Assembly: GCA_017828975.1 (NCBI GenBank)
Contig: JAGAJN010000039.1
Span: 23,874 to 87,873 of the forward strand
Direction of reading: 5' to 3'
Source: Oscillospiraceae bacterium
Lineage (GTDB): Bacteria; Bacillota; Clostridia; Oscillospirales; Ruminococcaceae
Length of the DNA stretch: 64,000 nt
The notes below the pieces were generated by a model. That model saw only the letters and a program-made list of their open reading frames with translations, made no database searches and was not told where the DNA came from. Both the position numbers and the translations under genes were made by a program. This document shows, piece by piece, positions 52,619 to 61,242 of this stretch. Position 1 is the stretch's first letter. Each line of letters opens with the position of its first letter.

Positions 52619-53356
52619 ATGTCAAAATCGGAAAAAGAGCTTACCTATAAGGCTTTTATGAACCGTGAATACTCCTTTGCCCATTCGCCATTTGAAAAGG
52701 AATTTGAATTCTACGACTGTGTAAAAAACGGCGATACCGAGGGAGTGAAGCGGGTTATGACACCTCTCGGCAGCAGCGGAACGGGCATCTTGTCCGAAGA
52801 TCCCGTGCGGAATCTGAAATACCATTTTATTGTCACCATCGCACTTATAACACGATTTTGTGTTGAGGGCGGGCTGGAGATGGAAGCTGCGTACACCCTC
52901 AGCGACCTGTATATAATGAAGGCAGATAAGTGTACAAGGGCGGAGGAAATACACGAGCTTCATTCCGAGGCTGTGCTGGATTTTACAAGGCAGATGAAAA
53001 AGGTTTCGAGAGGATTCATCTATTCAAAGCCTGTTATCATGACCATGGACTATGTTTACGACCATCTGCATACAAAGATCTCCGAGGAGGATATTGCGGA
53101 ATATGTTTCCCTGAGTACGTCCTATCTTTCCCGGCTGTTTAAAAAGGAGGTGGGGGTGACTATCAGCACGTATATTTCCGTAAAGCGTGTGGAAACGGCG
53201 CAGAATATGCTGAAATACTCCGATTTTCCGTCGCTGGACATTGCAAATTATCTGGCGTTTACCTCTCACAGTCATTTTATAAGTGTGTTCAAAAAGTACA
53301 CGGGAATGACGCCCAATGAATTCCGCAAAAAGTATTACCGTTCCAATTGGGGATAA
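52619..53356 (+). CDS. AraC-family transcriptional regulator
   Basis: A 245-residue regulator. The C-terminal pair of HTH motifs is clear: ISEEDIAEYVSLSTSYLSRLFKKEVGVTISTYI and PSLDIANYLAFTSHSHFISVFKKYTGMTPNEFRK. The N-terminal 140 residues are helical and unlike the cupin of classic AraC, resembling the YesN-associated region. ATG 52619 is chosen for the AAAGGA site. Being between a sugar-binding lipoprotein and a lichenase-like gene, it probably controls glucan use. Confidence 0.9.
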   Translation: MSKSEKELTYKAFMNREYSFAHSPFEKEFEFYDCVKNGDTEGVKRVMTPLGSSGTGILSEDPVRNLKYHFIVTIALITRFCVEGGLEMEAAYTLSDLYIMKADKCTRAEEIHELHSEAVLDFTRQMKKVSRGFIYSKPVIMTMDYVYDHLHTKISEEDIAEYVSLSTSYLSRLFKKEVGVTISTYISVKRVETAQNMLKYSDFPSLDIANYLAFTSHSHFISVFKKYTGMTPNEFRKKYYRSNWG

Positions 53357-53446
53357 AATAGTGTTATTTACGACAAAAAAGTGATATATTTTTTGCGAAC
53401 AAAAATGTATAATACAGAAAAAACAATGCAAAGGGAGTATTTCGTT

Positions 53447-54226
53447 ATGAAAAAGAGTGTTATTATTAAGTCCATGACAGGGCTGCTTGCTTGTGCGGTG
53501 CTGTTCTGTTCCTGCACAAGCAGCGCAAATGCGGACATAAATGCCGCTGAAGCTTCTGCTGTTACCGAAGCTGCTGCGGACATTTCCTCGGTGAATTTCG
53601 CAAACGGTGCGTCCGAGCTTTTCGAGCCTGCCGACGGGTGGTGCAACGGAAGTATGTTCAATGTCACATGGAGAAAGGACAACTGCACATTCAGCGACGG
53701 CAAAATGCAGCTTATCATCGACAAGGACAAAACTCCGCTGACCGTTCCCTATTCGGGCGGCGAATACCGTTCAAAGGAATTTTACGGCTATGGACGTTAT
53801 GAGGTCAGAATGAAGGCTATCAAAAACGACGGCGTTGTGTCCTCGTTTTTCACCTACACAGGTCCCTCCGACGGAAATCCGTGGGACGAGATAGACATTG
53901 AGATACTCGGCAAGGACACCACTAAGGTGCAGTTCAACTATTTCACGAACGGCGTCGGAAATCACGAGTATATGCATGATCTGGGCTTTGACGCTTCGGA
54001 GAATTTCCACACCTATGCCTTTGAGTGGCACAAGGACAAAATAGTGTGGTTCGTGGACGGAGTTGAGGTCTACACCGCCGACAAGAATATCCCCGTTACC
54101 GAAAGCATGATCATGATGAACGCATGGTGCGGAACGGGCGTTGACGGCTGGCTGAACGCCTTTGACGACAGCAAGCTGCCCCTTGCCGCCGAATATGAAA
54201 GCATTTCCTATGTTCCATTCAAGTAA
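53447..54226 (+). CDS. GH16 lichenase-like beta-glucanase lipoprotein
   Basis: A 259-residue secreted hydrolase. The signal peptide ends near FCSC, with Cys23 a probable lipidation site. The GH16 domain starts about residue 50 and contains the catalytic motif DEIDIEILG (Glu148 nucleophile, Glu152 acid/base), with family features YRSKEFYGYGRYEVRMK and HTYAFEWHKDKIVWFVDG. The close match to bacterial lichenases suggests beta-1,3-1,4-glucan as substrate. ATG 53447 is chosen for the signal peptide and the AAAGGGAG site. Confidence 0.92.
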   Translation: MKKSVIIKSMTGLLACAVLFCSCTSSANADINAAEASAVTEAAADISSVNFANGASELFEPADGWCNGSMFNVTWRKDNCTFSDGKMQLIIDKDKTPLTVPYSGGEYRSKEFYGYGRYEVRMKAIKNDGVVSSFFTYTGPSDGNPWDEIDIEILGKDTTKVQFNYFTNGVGNHEYMHDLGFDASENFHTYAFEWHKDKIVWFVDGVEVYTADKNIPVTESMIMMNAWCGTGVDGWLNAFDDSKLPLAAEYESISYVPFK

Positions 54227-54350
54227 AAAATTATCTCCTATGTCACGAAAAATATCAATTTATGTGCTATAATACGATAAACGAAGCATCGGATAGGCTC
54301 CGTAAAAATCGGTTATAATAAATACATAAATGGTAAAGGAGGACACGAAA

Positions 54351-54659
54351 ATGTCTGCTGTAAAGATCGATTTGAACAATTTCAAAACCGAAGTTATGGA
54401 ATGTGACAAGCCTGTTATACTGGATTTCTGGGCACCCTGGTGCGGTCCCTGCCGTATGGTCGGACCCATAATGGACGAGATCGCCGACGAAAATCCCGAT
54501 ATTAAGGTTGGGAAGATAAATGTTGACGAGGAGCAGGAGCTTGCGCAGAAATTCGGCGTAATGAGTATTCCGAGCCTTTTCGTCATCAAGGGCGGAAAGG
54601 TCGTTGAACAATCCGTTGGCGCAAAGCCGAAATCACAGATACTTGCGATGGTAAAATAA
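54351..54659 (+). CDS. trxA: Thioredoxin
   Basis: A 102-residue disulfide reductase. The active site is FWAPWCGPCRM with Cys31 and Cys34, and the cis-Pro is in MSIPSLFVIKGG. AAAGGAGG precedes ATG 54351. Confidence 0.95.
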   Translation: MSAVKIDLNNFKTEVMECDKPVILDFWAPWCGPCRMVGPIMDEIADENPDIKVGKINVDEEQELAQKFGVMSIPSLFVIKGGKVVEQSVGAKPKSQILAMVK

Positions 54660-54663
54660 TTAT

Positions 54664-54692
54664 CGGGGCTGCTTCGGCGGCTCCTTTTTTCT
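54664..54692 (+). terminator. Terminator of thioredoxin gene
   Basis: GGGGCTGC-TTCG-GCGGCTCC hairpin with a UUCG tetraloop, followed by TTTTTTC. Confidence 0.85.
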
Positions 54693-54720
54693 TGTGTTCT
54701 CTATTCATTTGTGTTATAAT
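54692..54720 (+). promoter_or_regulatory. Promoter of the bceRS-like pair
   Basis: TTGTGT (54692-54697), 17-bp spacer, TATAAT (54715-54720), 30 bases before the response-regulator start. Confidence 0.65.
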
Positions 54721-54749
54721 AAATTCAATACATAAAAAGGAGATCGACA

Positions 54750-55421
54750 ATGTACCGGATATTTATAATCGAGGACGACCGAACCATTGCCAATGCCGTA
54801 AAAAATCATCTTGAAAAATGGGGCTTTGAAGCTAAATGCGCCGAAAATTTCAAGGACATAATGAGCGGATTTTTCGAGTATTCGCCTCATCTTGTGCTTA
54901 TGGATATAGGGCTGCCCTTTTACAACGGCTTTTACCATTGCTCGGAGATACGCAAGGTTTCAAAGGTGCCCGTGGTGTTTCTTTCGTCGGCTTCGGACAA
55001 TATGAATATTGTAATGGCGATGAATATGGGCGGAGATGATTTTATTGCAAAGCCCTTTGACCTGACCGTTCTTATGGCGAAGATTCAGGCGATACTCAGG
55101 CGCACATACGATTTCGGCTCGGAAACAAGCGTTATCACCCACAAGGGCGCAATGCTCAATATCTCCGACGCAACTCTCACCTTTAACGGCGAAAAAATCG
55201 ACCTTACAAAAAACGAGTACCGTATCCTGCTGACCCTGCTGGAAAACAAGGGCAAGGTCGTCAGCAGAGATCTGCTTATGAACAAGCTGTGGGAAACGGA
55301 CAGCTATGTTGACGAAAACACCCTGACGGTCAACATATCACGGCTGAGAAAAAAGCTGGAAAAGGCGGGGCTTTCCGATTTTATCGAAACCAGATCGGGT
55401 ATGGGCTATATTGTGGAGTGA
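54750..55421 (+). CDS. bceR: BceR-like response regulator (OmpR family)
   Basis: A 223-residue regulator with a receiver domain (EDD at 8-10, phospho-acceptor Asp52 in LVLMDIGLP, Lys in DFIAKPFDL) and a winged-helix DNA-binding domain (IDLTKNEYRILLTLLENKGKVVSRDLLMNKLW, RLRKKLEKAG, ETRSGMGYIV). It is followed by an intramembrane-sensing kinase and a BceAB transporter, the standard antimicrobial-peptide resistance module. A matching binding site lies at 56409-56446. Confidence 0.93.
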   Translation: MYRIFIIEDDRTIANAVKNHLEKWGFEAKCAENFKDIMSGFFEYSPHLVLMDIGLPFYNGFYHCSEIRKVSKVPVVFLSSASDNMNIVMAMNMGGDDFIAKPFDLTVLMAKIQAILRRTYDFGSETSVITHKGAMLNISDATLTFNGEKIDLTKNEYRILLTLLENKGKVVSRDLLMNKLWETDSYVDENTLTVNISRLRKKLEKAGLSDFIETRSGMGYIVE

Positions 55422-55427
55422 GTGAAA

Positions 55428-56408
55428 ATGTTTGGTGATTATGTAAAGGCTCACAGGAAAAATATTATTGTGTGGGCAATTGTCTGCGGACTGTTTGCAC
55501 TTGTGTTTTCGCTGTACGGGCTGCCCCTTACTCCCGTGCTTTACGGGGCGTTGCTGAGCGGATTTTTCGGGCTGATTTTTACGATCATTGACTATATTTC
55601 CTATCGCCGCAGACGAATTATCCTGCAAAGGCTTGCGGAGGAGATCACCCTTTCGGCAGACAATATCCCGACGGCGGAAAACGGTATCGAGGAGGAATAT
55701 ACAAGGCTTATCCATATCCTTTTCGATGCGCTGAAAGCTTCGGAAAACAAGTCCGCCGAAAAAATTTCGGATATGACCGATTACTATACGATGTGGGTGC
55801 ATCAGATAAAGACGCCCATTGCCGCTATGGGACTTATTTTGCAGGACGGGGACAGTCCCGAATACAGCGAGCTTTCAGAAAATCTGCAAAGGATCGAGCA
55901 GTATGCGGATATGGTGCTTTGCTATCTTCGGCTTGACAGCGACAGTACCGACCTTGTTATCCGTGAATATGACCTTGACGGTATCGTTCGTCAGGCTGTA
56001 CGGAAATTTTCCTCGCAGTTTATCCGCAGACGGCTAAGGCTTGTTTACGAGCCTATCGAGAAAACCGTTCTCACCGATGAAAAATGGCTGCTTTTTGTTG
56101 TCGAGCAGGTAATTTCCAATGCGATAAAATACACCCCGTCGGGGGAGATACAAATATACTGCGAAGAGCCGCTGACCCTGTGCATACGGGATACGGGAAT
56201 CGGCATTGCTCCCGAGGACCTCCCCCGTGTCTTTGAAAGGGGCTACACGGGCTGCAACGGCAGGCTTGACAAAAAAGCAAGCGGCATCGGGCTGTATCTG
56301 TGCAGACGTATCTGCGGAAAGCTTGGGCATAGGATATGTGCGGAAAGCGACGGCAGCGGCACAATAATAAAGATATTCCTTGAAGCAAAAAAGCCGGAAA
56401 TTGAGTGA
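55428..56408 (+). CDS. bceS: BceS-like intramembrane-sensing histidine kinase
   Basis: A 326-residue kinase with two N-terminal helices (about 13-32 and 36-56) joined by only a few residues, so it lacks a sensor domain and must be activated by the transporter. The phospho-acceptor is His125 in WVHQIKTPIAAM. The ATPase part has VISNAIKYTPSG, DTGIGI and KASGIGLYLC. ATG 55428 is chosen over a GTG two codons upstream because of its distance to GGAG. Confidence 0.92.
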   Translation: MFGDYVKAHRKNIIVWAIVCGLFALVFSLYGLPLTPVLYGALLSGFFGLIFTIIDYISYRRRRIILQRLAEEITLSADNIPTAENGIEEEYTRLIHILFDALKASENKSAEKISDMTDYYTMWVHQIKTPIAAMGLILQDGDSPEYSELSENLQRIEQYADMVLCYLRLDSDSTDLVIREYDLDGIVRQAVRKFSSQFIRRRLRLVYEPIEKTVLTDEKWLLFVVEQVISNAIKYTPSGEIQIYCEEPLTLCIRDTGIGIAPEDLPRVFERGYTGCNGRLDKKASGIGLYLCRRICGKLGHRICAESDGSGTIIKIFLEAKKPEIE

Positions 56409-56446
56409 CCTTACAAAACTGTAAGATTTTTCGGGAAAATGTAAGC
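56409..56446 (+). promoter_or_regulatory. BceR-type operator upstream of bceA
   Basis: The inverted repeat TTACA-AAAC-TGTAA lies at 56411-56424, matching the TNACA-N4-TGTAA consensus for BceR-like regulators. A further TGTAA half-site starts at 56440, so the layout is a 7-4-7 repeat, a 13-bp linker and a 7-bp half-site. Confidence 0.8.
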
Positions 56447-56470
56447 CGAATCAATGGCGGATATTTTCTC

Positions 56471-56495
56471 TTTCTGATAAAATTATTATCAGAAA
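56471..56495 (+). promoter_or_regulatory. Perfect 10-bp inverted repeat over the bceA -10 and ribosome region
   Basis: TTTCTGATAA and TTATCAGAAA flank AATTA. The left arm ends in the likely -10 box TAAAAT (56478-56483) and the right arm touches the AAAGGA ribosome site. Confidence 0.7.
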
Positions 56496-56507
56496 GGAAT
56501 GATGAAA

Positions 56508-57269
56508 ATGCCAATACTTGAAGTTACAAACGTAAAAAAGACATACACCGCACGTATCGGAGCGGCAAAGGTGGAGGCTCTGAAAAACGTGACCTTTACC
56601 GCCGAAAAGGGAGAATACATTGCAATAATGGGAGAAAGCGGTTTGGGAAAGACCACGCTGCTGAACATTCTTGCGGCTCTTGACAAGCCCACAGGGGGCA
56701 GGGTGCTGCTTGACGGCGCAGAGCTTTCAAAGGTAAAGGAGAAGGAAACGGCTAAGTTCAGGCGGGACAATCTGGGATTTGTTTTTCAGGAATTCAATCT
56801 CCTTGACACATTTACCGTTAGAGATAATATTCTTCTGCCGCTGGTGCTTATGGGAATGAGTTATCCCGAAATGGAAAAAAAGCTCCTGCCCGCTGCCGAA
56901 AAGCTTGGCATTTCCGAGCTTCTGGACAAATATCCCTATGAGATCTCCGGCGGACAAAAGCAGCGCACAGCCGCAGCAAGGGCAATGATAACCGAGCCAA
57001 AGCTGCTCCTTGCGGACGAACCGACAGGTGCGCTGGACTCCAAAGCCTCCGACGAGCTGCTGGCTATCTTCTCAAAGCTTAATGCAGAGGGACAGACCAT
57101 TCTTATGGTAACACACTCCGTAAAGGCGGCAAGTCATGCAAACAGGGTGCTTTTCATCAAGGACGGCGAGGTGTTCCATCAGATTTACCGAGGCGGCTGC
57201 GGAAATGAGGAGCTTTACAAGAAGATCTCCGACACCCTCACACTTATTGCGTCGGGAGGTGCGGTCTGA
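56508..57269 (+). CDS. bceA: BceA-like ABC transporter ATPase
   Basis: A 253-residue ATPase of the peptide-7 exporter group: Walker A GESGLGKTTL, LGFVFQEFNLLDTFTV, signature ISGGQKQRTAAARAM, Walker B LLADEPTGALD and H-loop MVTHSVKAA. Walker A has a Leu (GESGLGKTT) where Ser is usual, which is an accepted variant. ATG 56508 is selected among three in-frame ATGs for spacing to AAAGGA. It overlaps bceB by one base. Confidence 0.92.
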   Translation: MPILEVTNVKKTYTARIGAAKVEALKNVTFTAEKGEYIAIMGESGLGKTTLLNILAALDKPTGGRVLLDGAELSKVKEKETAKFRRDNLGFVFQEFNLLDTFTVRDNILLPLVLMGMSYPEMEKKLLPAAEKLGISELLDKYPYEISGGQKQRTAAARAMITEPKLLLADEPTGALDSKASDELLAIFSKLNAEGQTILMVTHSVKAASHANRVLFIKDGEVFHQIYRGGCGNEELYKKISDTLTLIASGGAV

Positions 57270-59299
57270 TGAACGCTATGCTGTTATATCCAAGGCTTGC
57301 GGTCAACGGCATCAACAAAAACCGCCGCATCTATCTGCCCTATATCCTGACCTGTTCGGGAATGATAATGATGTACTATATCACATCATTTCTCACCGTC
57401 AGCAGGTTTGTAAGGGAGATGAAGGGCGGGGAGATAATGCAGCAGCTTCTCTTTATGGGCTGCGGCGTAATGATAGTTTTTTCCGCTGTTTTTCTCTTTT
57501 ACACCAATTCCTTTATTATACGACGCAGAAAGACGGAGTTCGGGCTTTACAATATTCTCGGAATGGATAAGCGGAATATTTCGAGAATACTTTTGTGGGA
57601 AAACCTGATGATATTTGTTATTTCTATGGTTGTCGGAATTTCCTGCGGAATTCTTTTTTCAAAGCTGGCGGAGCTTGTCCTTACAAAAATGCTGGGCGGC
57701 GGGGCTTCATATGCCTTTAATGCAGAGCCGAAATCTATCCTTCACGCCCTTGTTTACTATGCCGTTATTTTCCTGCTGATACTGATAAATTCTCTTCGGC
57801 AGATTCATCTTGCAAATCCTATCGAGCTTATGAAAAGCGAAAATTCGGGAGAAAAGCCGCCTAAGGCAAATTATGTTTTAGCAGTTATGGGTGCGCTTAT
57901 TCTCGCAGCGGCATACTTTATGGCGGTATATATAAAGGAGCCGCTAAGTGCGCTTATGGCATTTTTTGTTGCGGTGATAATGGTCATCGGAGCGACATAT
58001 CTGCTGTTTATTTCAGGCTCGGTGGCGGTTTGCAGAGTGCTGCAGAAAAACAAAAGGTATTACTATCGGACAAATCATTTCATTTCCGTTTCGCAGATGG
58101 CTTACAGAATGAAGAGAAACGGTGCGGGACTGGCATCTATCTGCATTTTATCCACAATGGTATTGGTGACGCTGTCCTCAACTATCTGCCTGTTTATCGG
58201 CGAGGAGGATATGCTGAGAAACCGTTACCCGAGAAATATTATCATCGACACATATTCGGCGGAGGAGGCTGTGACCTCTCTTATCCATAAGGCGGCTGAT
58301 GATGTTCTTGAAAAGTACGGCGAAACGCCCGAAAATGTTCTTCATTACAGCTATTACAATATCACGGCAGCCTTTGAGGGAAACAAGGTCATATGCGATG
58401 CCGAAAAGGTCAAGGAAATATCAAACACGGTAAATTACGATATTCGTCAGATGTTTTTCGTGTCTATCTCGGACTACAACAGGTTAATGGACAAGGCGGA
58501 GGTCCTGTCGGAGGACGAGGTCATCATCTGCACGGTAAACGGCGATTTTGGGTTTGACACAATTGCGTTTGACGGATATAAAACATTTTCCGTGAAATCG
58601 AAGGCGGAGGATTTTGTCGGGTCGGCTTCGGCAATGGTAAATGCTGTTGAGTCGGTGTATATTTTTGTAAAGGACGAAGCAGTGATAGCTGAACTGTCCG
58701 AGCAGCAGCTTGGAATACCGGGCGAATATCATTCCCGTATGCACGATTATTACGGCTTTGACCTTGACTGTGATGAGGACAGGCAGGCTGAGATAGGTTC
58801 GGAAATACTTGAAAAAATTATGGCTGTCAAATCGGAACAGGGTGAAAATTGGAAGGGCGTATCCTTTGACTGCGCCGCAAATGACAGGGCGGAATTTTAT
58901 GCTTTGTACGGCGGACTGTTTTTCCTTGGCATACTGTTTGGAACGGTGTTTATTGCCGCAGCCGTTTTGATAATGTACTACAAGCAGATCTCCGAGGGCT
59001 TTGAGGACAAGGCGAAATTCGGTATACTCCAAAAAGTCGGAATGACAAAGGGCGAGATAAGGAAGAGCATAAATTCGCAGGTGCTGACCGTGTTCTTTGC
59101 GCCCCTTGCGGCAGCGGGCGTTCATATGGCGTTTGCGTTCGGGATAGTTTCAAGGCTGCTTATGCTGTTCGGTCTGACGGACACGGGGCTTTTTGCGGCA
59201 GTCACGCTGTGCTGCTTTTTGATGTTCGGAGCGGTATACACGGCGGTCTATCTGATAACGTCGGGCAGCTATTACAAGATAGTAAGCTCAAGGGAATAG
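57269..59299 (+). CDS. bceB: BceB-like ABC transporter permease
   Basis: A 676-residue permease with ten predicted helices. The large extracytoplasmic domain (about 310-545), between helices seven and eight, is the hallmark of BceB and binds peptide-lipid complexes. FtsX-like blocks are seen at both halves (KTEFGLYNILGMDKRNI, KFGILQKVGMTKGEIRKSINSQV). It removes antimicrobial peptides from their lipid targets and signals to the kinase. Likely ligands are bacitracin- or lantibiotic-like peptides, unknown here. Confidence 0.92.
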   Translation: MNAMLLYPRLAVNGINKNRRIYLPYILTCSGMIMMYYITSFLTVSRFVREMKGGEIMQQLLFMGCGVMIVFSAVFLFYTNSFIIRRRKTEFGLYNILGMDKRNISRILLWENLMIFVISMVVGISCGILFSKLAELVLTKMLGGGASYAFNAEPKSILHALVYYAVIFLLILINSLRQIHLANPIELMKSENSGEKPPKANYVLAVMGALILAAAYFMAVYIKEPLSALMAFFVAVIMVIGATYLLFISGSVAVCRVLQKNKRYYYRTNHFISVSQMAYRMKRNGAGLASICILSTMVLVTLSSTICLFIGEEDMLRNRYPRNIIIDTYSAEEAVTSLIHKAADDVLEKYGETPENVLHYSYYNITAAFEGNKVICDAEKVKEISNTVNYDIRQMFFVSISDYNRLMDKAEVLSEDEVIICTVNGDFGFDTIAFDGYKTFSVKSKAEDFVGSASAMVNAVESVYIFVKDEAVIAELSEQQLGIPGEYHSRMHDYYGFDLDCDEDRQAEIGSEILEKIMAVKSEQGENWKGVSFDCAANDRAEFYALYGGLFFLGILFGTVFIAAAVLIMYYKQISEGFEDKAKFGILQKVGMTKGEIRKSINSQVLTVFFAPLAAAGVHMAFAFGIVSRLLMLFGLTDTGLFAAVTLCCFLMFGAVYTAVYLITSGSYYKIVSSRE

Positions 59300-59302
59300 G
59301 CT

Positions 59303-59467
59303 ATGGAAAAGCTTTTTGGCTTTGTCGGGCTTGGACTGTTAGCGGCGCTGATGATACCTGCGGCAATAATTATCTCGGCGGTCGGGTTCATATTCGATGT
59401 TTGGGATAATTTACTCGGAATTTTTAAGCGGAGGAACAAATGGAAAAGAAAAAGTGCAGGGGAATAA
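59303..59467 (+). CDS. Small membrane protein, 54 residues
   Basis: A single hydrophobic helix (MEKLFGFVGLGLLAALMI and on to about residue 30) followed by a basic tail (KRRNKWKRKSAGE). It begins 4 bases after bceB, with AAGGGAA upstream, and its end overlaps the start of the transglycosylase gene by 28 bases in another frame. The position suggests it belongs to the bce transcript and helps couple translation. No homolog is recognised. Confidence 0.62.
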   Translation: MEKLFGFVGLGLLAALMIPAAIIISAVGFIFDVWDNLLGIFKRRNKWKRKSAGE

Positions 59468-60174
59468 AAAAAGCAGTTCTTGTGACCGCAGTCATACTGC
59501 TTCTCGGAATATTATCGGTAACGGGATATTACGCCTATCTCGGATATGGAATGTACAGCAGCGCCATCAGGGAAAAGAGCGTTTCGAAAATGGCGGCGGA
59601 CATAAAAAGCCGCTGCCGTTTCATTGAATACGGCGAACTTCCCGAGTTTTATGCAAATGCGGTCATTTCCGTGGAGGACAGAAAATTTTTCGCGCATAAA
59701 GGCATTGATGTTATTGCCGTATGCAGGGCGGTTTTGCACGACATCAAGGTCGGCGCACCCGAACAGGGCGGCAGTACCATTACACAGCAGCTTGCCAAAA
59801 ACGAATACTTTTCTCAGGAAAAACGGCTGGAGAGAAAGTTTGCGGAAGTGTTCATGGCGTTTGAAATAGAAAAAGAGCTTTCCAAGGAGGATATTTTTGC
59901 GCTTTACGCAAACAGCATTTATTTCGGCAGCGGATATTACGGTCTTGACGCTGCGGCGAATGGGTATTTCGGGAAGGATATTTCCGAGCTTTCCGAGTAT
60001 GAATGTGCTATGCTGGCAGGGCTGCCCAATGCCCCAAGCGCATATTCGCCCGATACATCGCCCGAGCTTGCAGGGGAGCGTACGGAGATAGTTATTGAAA
60101 ATATGGCAGATGCGGGGTATATCACAAAGGAACAGGCGGATAGTATCATGTTCTGCGGAACCAGAAGCCGATGA
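59440..60174 (+). CDS. Monofunctional peptidoglycan glycosyltransferase (GT51)
   Basis: A 244-residue membrane-anchored enzyme polymerising lipid II. One N-terminal helix (10-32) precedes a GT51 domain: catalytic Glu in SVEDRKFFAHKGID, GGSTITQQLAKN, RKFAEVFMAFEIEKELSKEDIFALYANSIYFGSG and YGLDAAANGYFGKD. There is no transpeptidase domain, so it is of the MtgA type. The C-terminus (CGTRSR) may be cut by a frame change, since the third frame continues with VGGAFYSIDKAF. It probably serves envelope defence with the bce genes. Confidence 0.9.
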   Translation: MEKKKCRGIKKAVLVTAVILLLGILSVTGYYAYLGYGMYSSAIREKSVSKMAADIKSRCRFIEYGELPEFYANAVISVEDRKFFAHKGIDVIAVCRAVLHDIKVGAPEQGGSTITQQLAKNEYFSQEKRLERKFAEVFMAFEIEKELSKEDIFALYANSIYFGSGYYGLDAAANGYFGKDISELSEYECAMLAGLPNAPSAYSPDTSPELAGERTEIVIENMADAGYITKEQADSIMFCGTRSR

Positions 60175-60182
60175 AATTGATC

Positions 60183-60243
60183 GAACACATTGATACAGTC
60201 GGAGGTGCCTTTTATTCGATAGACAAGGCATTTGATAAGAATA
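60183..60243 (+). repeat. 61-bp segment homologous to 61347-61408 (copy A)
   Basis: Shares about 80% identity with copy B, including GAACACATTG and ACAGTCGGAGGTGC. Translated it gives EHIDTVGGAFYSIDKAFDKN. The two copies bracket the decayed region. Confidence 0.7.
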
Positions 60244-60373
60244 GAGGTGATAGTGTTTACCTATAAATTTTGCACAATAGTTCAGTAAAATCGATCACAA
60301 AATATATTAATTTATTGTCTGTATTATGATAAAATGGTGATAATGGATTATTATCATTTTGGAGGGGTTCAAT

Positions 60374-60742
60374 ATGAGGTACAATAGAGAAGAACATTGC
60401 TGATTTGTACGGTGGCTTGACAGGACTGCCGAGAAAAATCCTTTGCTTTGGCTGCCATGCGTTATTTTGCTGGCGGTCATTCTGGGCTTTTCGGGTTTTG
60501 TCGATGATATTAAGACGGTGGCTGTGGCTCTCGTTATGATGTTTTCGTTCGGCATGGTGCGGGGGTATAATGGAATTATAAGTGATGAAGTATTTGCGGA
60601 GGATTGGGAGTATTTAGATGATAATCTATATTTGTACGGTACAGGGTCAATGTGGGACTTTTCGTATAGTGCTTCTTTTGCTGCGGAAATTAATGCTTTT
60701 GATATTAACAAAATAATAATAAATGAAGGAATAACATATTGA
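60374..60742 (+). pseudogene. Membrane protein gene broken by an in-frame TGA and a mobile element
   Basis: From a well-placed ATG (GGAGGGG upstream) the frame reads MRYNREEHC, TGA, then FVRWLDRTAEKNPLLWLP and continues open for about 110 codons through two membrane helices (CVILLAVILGFSGF, VAVALVMMFSFG). A TGG-to-TGA change would explain the stop (HCW-FVRW). The 3' end meets IS630 sequence at about 60735-60742, so the original C-terminus is lost. Confidence 0.7.
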
Positions 60743-60950
60743 AGATGCAGATATGACTCTGCTTTATTTGCCTCCATATAGCCCGGATCTTAATCCTATT
60801 GAGCAAATGTGGTCAAAAGTCAAAGCTGTTTTGCGAAGGCTTAAAATCCGTGTTTCTACCGAACTTCCTGCTGCTATTAAATTTGCTTTTTCGCTCATTA
60901 CAAAAGAAGATTGCTATGGGTGGTTCAACTCTGCTGGCGCGTTGGGATAA
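60735..60950 (+). mobile_element. IS630-family transposase remnant (C-terminal part)
   Basis: A frame that contains the IS630/Tc1-mariner DDE block LYLPPYSPDLNPIEQMWSKVK, the third catalytic acidic residue being the Glu in NPIE. Only the last 70 or so residues remain, and no inverted terminal repeats are evident. Confidence 0.85.
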
Positions 60951-61242
60951 TTTTGTGAATTGCTATAATCAGGATATGATATACAGGGCTTTGGACATTG
61001 CCCCAAACAGGGAGGAACGGTACTGCAAGAAGCTTGAGGGCACACTGATTGACGAAATTATCATTCTTAGTATAAAACTAACGGCAGCCGGTCAGCATTT
61101 CAAGCACTGTGACAAGCAAATTTTTCCTCGAAATTTCACAAAAACAAAAGTATAATCCTGCCTCCAATGCAAAAACTATGCTTACAGAATTATTGCAAAT
61201 AAGCCGCTCATAACGGCATAAATTTAATTGGAGGATATAAAA
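60951..61242. other. Degenerate sequence without an assignable gene
   Basis: Short frame pieces are seen, for example IYRALDIAPNREERYCKKLEG followed by TLIDEIIILSIKL, but with no start signal. The interval ends in a GGAGG site that belongs to the AbrB-like gene. Confidence 0.5.

Noticed and set aside
60401-60403. TGA in the 60374 gene as a selenocysteine or recoding signal
   Set aside because: No hairpin of SECIS type follows, no redox motif surrounds it, and the gene is also truncated by an IS remnant, so a nonsense mutation is simpler.
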